Source: Nautilus pompilius
Lineage: Eukaryota > Mollusca > Cephalopoda > Nautilida > Nautilidae
Reading direction: 5' to 3'
Assembly (NCBI GenBank): GCA_018389105.1
Contig: JACATO010000132.1
Span: 3,112,501 to 3,176,500 of the forward strand
DNA length: 64,000 nucleotides
The notes beneath the pieces are model-generated. The model had not been told where the DNA came from. It searched no databases and saw nothing but the letters and a program-made list of their open reading frames with translations. How positions within the stretch are numbered: position 1 is the first letter of the stretch; every line of letters begins with the position of its first letter. Made by a program: the position numbers and the translations under genes. Below, piece by piece: positions 55,610 through 64,000 of the stretch.

Positions 55610-55960
55610 CCTTCATAAAATGCAGATGTGATTAGTTGCAAGAAGCAATTATGGCTTATGCAAGGGCTCCCAGTGAAGATAAATGGCCATCAATATGATT
55701 CTTAATCATTAACCACCTTCATTGGTAATTTATTCCACTCATTAAAAATCCTGCTACTAAAAAAAAAAACAAACAAAAAACATTTTCTATTATAAAATCA
55801 AGTTGGGGTTTGAGCTGATTTGTAATTATGACTCCCCTAGCAACTGGATAGCTGATAATATTTTACCCTGTCCACACACTGAACAGCCCTATATATTTTA
55901 AAACCCTCTATTGAGTCTTAAATGTCTAAGTTTCATAGTTGATAAATTTAGTATTTTTTA
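55610..55960 (-). mobile_element. CR1/Jockey-type LINE, 3' end relic
   Basis: The minus strand reads FFSSRIFNEWNKLPMKVV, the same C-terminal reverse-transcriptase motif as the copy at 8155-8470. Both share TTATGCAAGGGC at the other edge. It is decayed and directly adjoins the gypsy relic. Confidence 0.65.
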
Positions 55961-58900
55961 ATTGTTCAATATATTCCAGTTAACAAGGCAATTTATTCTA
56001 AAACTAGCAGATAAAATTATATAATTTTGAACATTTGTGAACAAATTATTTTATTTTTTAGAACAAAGGAATGTGACAAAATTTTCGATTAAGAATATAT
56101 TTTTAATAAAATTGATAGTCTAATTGTTAAAATACTAACCAATTAAATGACAACTTTAGTTAAAAGTACATTTATTATTTTACATTTTATTGCACATGAA
56201 TGCATTTAAACTAATTAATTGCAAATATACTTTTATGCTGTAGAGAAAATTAATTGCTGTCATGAAAATTAAAATTGTGTGTGGGAAATTATAACAGTAC
56301 TTCAGATATGTCTGTTAATGAAGCAGCTGCATATCATCATTAGACCAATAAGTGTGCACAGGGTTTATTACAGATGACTGTATTCTGTTCTTGGACTGAT
56401 CAACAAAGTGTCAAAGCCCAGCCTTCACTGACAACCTTGACATGAGAGAAATCTCTGCTGCCAGTTTCTTGTAGAAATTAGTCTTTTAACAAGAAAATGT
56501 GGAGTTCTGTTAGCCTAAAGCAGCTGATGAAATACAGTAGCTTGGGCCACTCTACCACATTTCTTAGAATCCATTTTCTCACACTGAAAAAAGCATGTGT
56601 TTATGAAATCAGCCCGAGACCTACTTTATGCCATGCGAGAATGTAAACATTCCATTTGCAACATGATATTTTTACTTGTAAAATAATTTTACTTTAGACT
56701 CATAAAGAGGACATGTGGCAGAGAAGTGATTACCTGCATTCTATGTACTGATTCTTTTGCTTTGTATTTCGTTCTTGACTTACAGTGCCATGAGTTGTGA
56801 ACTGTAGCAGGTAAGTGATGCTGAAACTTTTTTGGCATACATCATCATTATTAATATCCATCAAAGCAGTTCATACTTGATATTAATTAATGTCACCACT
56901 ACCACTTTGGATCTGATGCAAATATCATAATTTCCAAATATATTTGGTGTAATTTAATGAAAGAAGAAGTTGAATTTTTTTTATAAATATATATAAAAAC
57001 TAACATAAAGTTGGCAGAGTTGTCTCTCTTTAGCTGAAGCACAGTGATAAGATTTATTGACCTGCAACAGCTGGACTCTTCTAGTCCCCACCTGGTGTTA
57101 TCATTATCAGGGCACACCTGCTCAGTTAATTAGAGAAAACTTTCCATGATTTACAGCATTATATATAAAAGAAACAAGAAGGCTTGGTAGAGTACCTCAT
57201 TTTCTTTATTTATATCTAATAAATTTCTTATTCACTGGAGGGTTGACATGGTGCGATATAACATTCCATATTTCGATGGATGCAAGACAGGAAGCAAAGG
57301 GCAGAAAGATTTACAGTGTTACTAAATTACTTCAATTATAGATTGGTCACTAGGCTGCTGATAAATGTCCATGTCTATGTTCATTATAATTCAGAATCTA
57401 AGCATTTGGAATTTAAAAAGAAAGTTATTAAATACAGATTGTCATATTTTTTTTGTAAAATCATTTTTGAATATTTATGCAATATGCATCATAATTGATT
57501 ACCTACAATTTATGTCAACTTTAAAATTGTACACCACTTGTGTCCCCTAAACAATTCAATGAATATCTCTTACACAATATGCAATTATGCAGATGTCAAC
57601 CGTTTCTTTTGCCATTTCTGTTTTTCCACATCAGGAGGAAATGTTAAATATCCTAACTGGGGATAGAATGGTGAAATGGTAGGATTGCCAAAGAATTTAA
57701 ATGTTAAAATCTGTAACAGGATCTCACTTATAAATCAAAATTGAGCGTTTTTTTTTTTTTTAAAAGAGGGATATGATTTAGGTTTAATGTCATTCTATTG
57801 TGATTTCCTTTAAACATTGTTTAAACAAGGTAAGCCTTGATAAAATAAATGCCTACATTTTAACTTTTCTCACTAAAAGTAGATAATTCTGCTTACAATA
57901 CAATACAGGGATTAGTTTGGCAAAAACAATTTGTTTTCTTTGTATCAATCATCCTGCATAATGGGTGTCACCAAAGTCAACTGCAGTAATAGAATGAAAT
58001 GGTTTGGAGTATATTTATAGACATAAAATTCATGATATAATTTTCTTATTTTTCTCTCTCTAATCAATCAAATGAGCAAAATGAGAGTAAAAATGATGAT
58101 TTTGTTTGATTTTAAATGAAACTGATTAAGATCCTTAAGACATGGCACAGTTTTTAGAATAGACACTCAAATACGGAACTCCACAATAACTTTGAATATG
58201 TAGTGTCAGATATAATAAATCTTATTCTTAAACTGCTGATTTTTTTTCCTTTTCAGTTGAGCATTTAATGAAGATCTGATATTGTTGCAAAGAAATAACA
58301 TGAAAGGCATGTCTGCGGCAGTGATGACTTAACATTTGTTGTGCCTGATAATTCCACTCATAATATGACCTAGTCTCATTTTTTCCATTTTTTTCATGTT
58401 AACACAACTCAACACTGCTTTAGCATCTTCATGCAGACATCCTTCACTTCACTATGGATGTTATGTGTGTATTCTTAATTTTGACATACAAATATCTTCA
58501 GAAATATCAATAAATTTAAATACTTGTTAATAAAATTCCTTTTTTAGCAGGATTTAGGTAGATGTTACAATTCTCTCTTGAATTTATGGTAGAGAAGAAT
58601 TTAATGGAGAAAAAATACTGAATATAAACAGTTTCTATATATACGTATATAATTACAGGTAATGATTAAATTAAATATTATAGTTTAAAATGAGGTTTTA
58701 AATAGAAACCAATATATAGTTTTTTTAAAAAGTAACAATTTAAAATCCACAATTTTTTTCATTTAAAAAATTTAATTATATAATGCTACATTGCACAGAC
58801 TTTACTACAAATGCATTCAACTATTTTGTAACAAGGGAGATAATTTGCTACTAAAACTAAATTTTAGCTACCACTACAGGAGGTAAATTTTCTTTTCAGT

Positions 58901-58970
58901 GTGAAATTAGAAGAGTATAGGTCAACTCTAAGATAACCTAATCCATGATTGGAAGAGGAGAAAATGCCTT
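55960..58970. other. intergenic, nothing recognised
   Basis: Very AT-rich. I found no gene, transposase, or tRNA-like head. Confidence 0.5.
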
Positions 58971-58974
58971 GGAA

Positions 58975-59148
58975 GGGTGAAAATCCTACTAGAGCTCTTC
59001 ATTTTAATACAAAGGAGGAAATATGGGCAGCTGGCTAAGGAAGAGCAAGAATAAACTTTGCTAGGGAGCTACAAATCAAACGATTTCTAACTGAGATTTG
59101 AACTCTAGCCCTTGACCTCAGCAGTTCAGTAGTCTACCATATTACTCA
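58975..59148 (-). mobile_element. tRNA-derived SINE, family A
   Basis: The minus strand shows a head ending around 59148 with a CTACTGAACTGCTGAGG block, then AAGAGCTCTAGTAGGATTTT near 58980. It is diverged. Confidence 0.55.
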
Positions 59149-59756
59149 AGCTAATCAAGGTTAAACACATTATTCAAACTTAAGTGATCTCAACATTACA
59201 GAATATTTATTTATGTGTACTTTCATTACCAAAATGTTCTAGTATCTTTTTTAATATGGAGGTAGATTAGCCAGATTGGTGTGGATGTTATAATTATCAA
59301 ATGCTCACAAAATAATCAATTGTACTGTTATTTTGGAGACCATCATCTTGGTGAGATGTTGCTTTGATTCCAGTAAACATCCAGACAAATGTTTTACAAA
59401 ATTAATATTTGTATACCTGAATGGATGAGACAATAGATTATTGATATATTTACATATGAATATGCCATAATTGTAGAAATTAATTTATTTTAGGAAAACC
59501 AAAGGCTGGCTACCTTAAGAAACATTAAATTGCAACTCTACAAACTTATAACAATTTTTTAACATTGACAGTCACATACTTCTGGTATGGATTATATAAC
59601 ATTTGTTTACAAATAATTTGTTCACACCTCACCAATTGTTTCTTCCTCTGTCTTTGTTAAAATCAGGATCATCCACAAGTGCAGATGTTAAACTATTGGC
59701 CTCAATCTGTTACCTGGCCATGCAGCAATGATAATTTGGGAGCCTAAAACTCTTCC

Positions 59757-60034
59757 ATGATATTGGACAAATTAATCTTCTGGACTGCCAAAGATAAGGG
59801 TTCAAGCTTAATTTGGCAAAACTTTCTGGTGTGCTGCTCACTTTTTCTCACAAGCTAGTCATGCAGGTTTCCTTCCACATCTTAAATACAAACAGTTCTA
59901 GTGGGGCTTGCCAAAGTCAGAAGTGCTGGGCCTACTGTGGTACAAGATAGGCAGTGGTTTCTAGAGGATAACCACAGCACTATGATCCCTCACCATGGCT
60001 TTGTTGTTGAGATTGATATACAATGACACAAAAA
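59757..60034 (+). mobile_element. tRNA-derived SINE, family A
   Basis: CTTCTGGACTGCCAAAG is followed by a B-box-like GGGTTCAAGC, TTCCTTCCACATCTTAAATA and TTCTAGTGGGGCTTGCC. An ATGACACAAAAAA tail closes it. Confidence 0.65.
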
Positions 60035-60165
60035 AGAATATTTCATTTTTATTTAGAATATTTCTTAGGAGTGACCAATAACAGAAAGCAGTTAGATCAT
60101 GAAATTTTATCTGTTCTGTGTATCTGCAGAATGGGTTTATGTAGTTTACCAGTTCTTGATTATCT

Positions 60166-60375
60166 AAATGGCATCATAGTGGTCAAATGGTAGACTGCTG
60201 GGTCAAGGGCCCAGTGTTGGAATCCTAGTCAGGACCAGCTCAGCTTGGCACACCCCTCTAGCATGGCTTTTTCTTCTTTATCATTAGGCTCAGCTATGTG
60301 TTTTTCCCACATTTGAAAACTGAAAAGTTCTGGTAGGGCTTTCTGAGTAATTGTGATAGAGGTTCGCCATGGTAA
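60166..60375 (+). mobile_element. tRNA-derived SINE, family A (3' truncated)
   Basis: The head is GGCATCATAGTGGTCAAATG with CAGTGTTGGAATCCTAGTC. Then come CAGCTTGGCACACC, CATTTGAAAACTGAAAAGTT and CTGGTAGGGCTTTC. It is the same order as the copy at 33681, only 130 bases after the previous SINE. Confidence 0.65.
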
Positions 60376-62270
60376 CTTTTGACTGGCTTGCACTTTGACC
60401 ACCACCACCACCACCACTCAAGAGTTTTGGGGGAGCAACAAACTCAGATAACTTGCTTGGTCACCAAGACTGATGCCTGACACCTAGCTCACTGCTGAGA
60501 TATCAACAGACCTCAAAGAAGGTCAGGGTAGGGGTTACCAATATCTGAATACTGATGTTTCATTAAAGTAGAATTATTAAGTCTGTCATGCTGCTTGCTT
60601 CTATTATCAGTTTCTTTCAGTAATCTTTAATTAGAGTCTTTTTTCACACCAAGAGAAACACAGGGTTTAAAACTCCTTTGCCTTGTTAACTTGTCTGTTT
60701 AAGTGTATGGTGAGGCAAGAACTTTCTACTGCTTTAAAATAAAATTTTGTAGTCTCTGTCCAGCTGTTACAACTTTATATCTAGTGGGAGAATGTAAGCA
60801 TTGATTACTTTTAAATCTAGCTGAAGAAAAATTAAATCAGTTTTTCTTTTTTCGCAAGATTTAAGGAGCTTTTTTTAACATATATAGGCTGAACGAAAGT
60901 GATTAGAACCCTCTGGCTCGCTCAGATTTGCACCTGGAATAGTTAAAAATTTTATTTTGAGCCATCATTTTAATGATCTCTGCACCTACAGAAATCTTCA
61001 CCATCTATACTTCTAAATTACAAGAGGTGGCAGGGTGTGTTATTGTACCTTTGGTCAATTGACTAATTATTCTACTATCATAGCATTCTTCACCTAAAGG
61101 CAAAGAACCTTGGGAACACACTTATCTTTATTTGAAAATTTTTCAAAAATCTGCAGAAAGTTTCTATTGATTCAATTAAACATATTAGGTCTCCTGACTG
61201 ATTTCTGGTGATGTGTAAGGAAACGACCAATGTTTTGATTGATTTTTATTTAGTTACTATGTTTACATGATGGAAGTGCGTCATTGTCCAAAAACTAATA
61301 TGCATTGTAAGATAATGAATTGGTTGTAAATCACAATTTTAAAAGAGAAGAAATAATTTCATTCAGTTTGTTTAAGAAAAAAATTAAAATGTTCTGCTAT
61401 TGTAACTTGGCTTTTCTTTAGCTAAGCTCAAGTGACCATGCCTGTCCAGAGAGAAAGATAACAAGAAGATGTAACTGATTGAGTGACAGGTGCTGGTAGC
61501 AGGGTATCTTTCAATAATTCCCCAGTGATAGCCCCGATTTCAGACTGACAGCCAAATACCAGTGATTGACAACAAACAACTTTCAGACATCACTTTAATT
61601 AACCATGCATGACAAGCATCTATCCCGTGGTGGCTATGAACTGGTGATAATGAATATTTCCTTCTGGGGTTGTAATCCATGCTTTGGCAATAACGTTGTG
61701 ACTGATGGTTCAGATGAGTATCTTTGATTTTCACAGAGTTTATTAAATAAGATAAGGAATTTTATTAGAGGTTGTTTGGTAGGCATTAACTGTTATTCAT
61801 TGGATCATCATAAATTTCATAGATTTTAATCAGGGTTTTTGTAGGTTCTTACCATCATGTACTCATTATTTGTGGATGAATATAGTTCCAGTAATATTCC
61901 ATGCTAACTGAAATTGGTCTGCTGGAAAGTGTTTGGTTGCTTTTGATTTTCCACCAAAACTTTAAAATGGTTAAACAGAAATTCTAGCTACAAAACAAAG
62001 ATAAATACTTCAAAATTTCTATGTGCAAGTTATACCCCCGCAGTATTAAAAAAAGATTAAGTTTAGTTAACCCTGATAAAAAACAAAAATCCAAAATCTT
62101 TAAATTTTGGGAAGACAAAAAGGTGTATTTTCCTACCACTAGATAAAATACATTTTCTCTGTCTGTATTTAACTATACATTAGCAGTGACTGTAATAGTC
62201 TATTGTCCTGGGTTTCATCCCAGAGTTTTCCTATACCAAACTCCACATTAAGACAGCCCTAGTTAGAAAG
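60376..62270. other. intergenic, nothing recognised
   Basis: A short (CAC)n run is at about 60400-60417. Otherwise it is AT-rich sequence without a recognised feature. Confidence 0.5.
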
Positions 62271-62274
62271 TATT

Positions 62275-62500
62275 GTGCCAGTTATCTGCTAAAGAGTATT
62301 GCCTATCCTGTGCCATGAGGGCCTCTGACATTTCTGACTTTTGTAGGGAAATCCCTACTAGAACTCCTCATTTTCAGTTGTAGGAAGAGAGAACTAGCTG
62401 ATGAAGAGTTAAGCCAATCTGACCCCAACCAGAAAATGAACTTGGGGGCCCTTAGCCTTGGCAGTCCAATAGTCTTATGTACTGGGCCACCAGCTTCTCC
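62275..62500 (-). mobile_element. tRNA-derived SINE, family A
   Basis: The minus strand reads GCTGGTGGCCCAGTACATAA at the head, CTATTGGACTGCCAAGG, then AGAACTAGCTG-complement and GAGTTCTAGTAGGGATTTCC. It is a well preserved copy. Confidence 0.7.
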
Positions 62501-62559
62501 CACAGCTAAACAGAGAAATTCCAATGGGGACTTATCTATTAACCCCTAGCTTTATATTT

Positions 62560-62655
62560 TTTGGATAGTACAAGTAGCCTGAGCTGGTCTTGAACCCATA
62601 ACCTGTTGGCTGCTAAGATTTTGACCAGCAGCTCACTGGACCACTGAGGCATTAG
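62560..62655 (-). mobile_element. tRNA-like SINE head (different family)
   Basis: The minus strand has GCCTCAGTGGTCCAGTGAGC (A-box-like) and GGTTATGGGTTCAAGACC (B-box-like) at about 62585-62603, 30-40 bases apart as in tRNA promoters. No family A core follows. Confidence 0.5.
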
Positions 62656-62789
62656 TTAATGATAGAGATCAAATGTGACATATGCACACATCTGGAGACC
62701 CATTCAACCCTAAGCAGGTTTACACCTTATGAGACTGATTTGTCTAACAATTTCTACAGCTTCTTCAGTTCCTATTATGTGGCAGTTAT

Positions 62790-63330
62790 CAACATAGGCT
62801 ATCAGGAAATGTTTGTGTCTCATGATGCTGAACTGATTGACAGGATCGTAAACCAATATGACCAGAATGCACAAAATCACCTGACTTTACTCATTAATGT
62901 CAGAGACATGGCTTCAGGGATCATTTTCTTTAATGATAAATTTCATTTTTGTACTTTTCTGATCAGTTTGCAATTGCGACAGTGAATATGATATTCTGGC
63001 CCACAGTTAACAATGCTCATATTGACCTCTTGCTTTACTGGTTATGTTGGGTCAGTGTTTTTTAAGATATGTTCATCACATCATGTCATACAGTGGTATA
63101 TTCCAGCAAGACAAGCATAAACCCAACACTGCATATTTAGGGAATTTCTGAACAGTAGTAAGTTGAATGTTCTAGAAAAGTTGGTATGAACCTATGCATC
63201 AGTGTTAGCCATAAATATAAATACTGAACCAACTGCTTGATGTATTACAGATAAATGTGCAAGTTCAAAGTTTATTTCCAGACTTAGAGCCTTCATAAGA
63301 TGCTAAGCTATTATTAACAGTATTGTGGAA
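62790..63330 (+). pseudogene. possible mariner-type transposase relic
   Basis: An open part (62659-62985) ends IIFFNDKFHF, like the FSDExxFHL block. About 120 bases later a frame-shifted QQDKHKPNTAYLGNF recalls QQDNAxPHTA. A PDLEPS-like block follows. Spacing fits, but identity is weak. Confidence 0.3.
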
Positions 63331-63737
63331 GCATTACTGAAAGTCCAGTATTCTGAATAATGTCTGATGCAAATACCCCTAACACTAACAAGCATTGAAC
63401 CATTTCCTATCTGCCTAAATAATGTGAATTTAAGATTATTATATTATGATTTCCAAAATATGAAATTACAAAGCATTTTCTATTTTTTAAAGAGTGAAGT
63501 ACTCTACAAAAGTTATGCTATTAACTTGTGATACTTATGAATCTAATTCTATCTAATAAATAATAGCAAAGTGTTGAGTTGGCATTGTGCACCTAATATT
63601 TATTGGAGTCTCTGTTTTGATTACTTGAGATCTGTTATGCATCATGTCTATATTTACAGATAATGTCCAGAGTAAGCTCAGTCTCCCTTGTGTTTGAAAC
63701 CATCAAAGGAGGGGATATAAGATGCTTTAGCAAATTT

Positions 63738-63770
63738 CTCTCTCTCTCTCTCTTTTTCTCTCTCTCTCTC
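63738..63770. repeat. (CT)n microsatellite
   Basis: Two CT runs separated by TTTTT. The surrounding 63330-64000 shows nothing else recognised. Confidence 0.9.
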
Positions 63771-64000
63771 AAACAAATCCTAAATATGAGAGTTGAGATC
63801 TGGGCTCTGCAGTCACTACCCATACTATTCACTAGGATTCTAAAGACTTGCTTAGTGTTTTAAACTGGAATTTTGTTTGACCTCATTCAAACTGGCATCT
63901 GTATCATCAGTGGTATACTTGTTTGTTCATTATGCCATATATTTTTTCTTAATTGGTGCACAGAATCATACCATCACACCACCACCTCCATGTTTTATTC

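Noticed and set aside
60400-60417. (CAC)n run giving poly-Val or poly-Thr open frames
   Set aside because: A short microsatellite beside a SINE; no gene structure around it.
1-64000. CRISPR arrays, operons, bacterial promoters
   Set aside because: The window is spliced animal DNA. The only regularly spaced repeats are the coding 39-bp array and microsatellites.

Overview
This window is animal nuclear DNA: AT-rich, with intron-split genes, GT-AG splice sites and many decayed transposons. SINE copies whose central part resembles the CGGGTACTCCGG-type core common in lophotrochozoans, together with CR1-like LINE, Tc1, mariner, hAT, pogo and gypsy relics, point to a lophotrochozoan and most likely a mollusc. 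The species is inference. I saw no bacterial gene, tRNA gene, rRNA or CRISPR.

Two protein-coding genes lie head to tail on the plus strand. The first (70-5630) enters the window already in progress. Its five visible exons encode 286 residues: a segment resembling helix 2 of a bHLH domain, then an HMG box, then an acidic, Ser/Pro-rich tail. A bHLH followed by an HMG box is the architecture of the meiotic initiator MEIOSIN/BHMG1, so I propose a MEIOSIN-like factor, with an unusual SOX-like gene as the alternative. Five copies of a palindromic hairpin element sit in its introns and 3' UTR, and I found none elsewhere in the window.

The second gene (CDS 9228-50397) starts in a CpG-rich promoter island and has 24 coding exons. 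All exon phases join to one frame of 1,816 residues with 29 C2H2 zinc fingers. Length, finger number and finger layout match ZNF236. Fingers 6-29 fall into four-finger modules arranged in mirror order: A-B-C-C'-B'-A'. Exon 2 adds a tandem array of nine 13-residue repeats.

The introns hold the main mobile-element relics. Intron 1 has a mariner-type relic, intron 2 a Tc1 relic and a short non-autonomous element, intron 20 a Tc1 element with IR/DR ends followed by a hAT relic, and intron 22 a pogo/Tigger relic. From about 51.0 kb to the end I see no gene. That stretch carries a gypsy pol relic, a LINE 3' end and a cluster of tRNA-derived SINEs.
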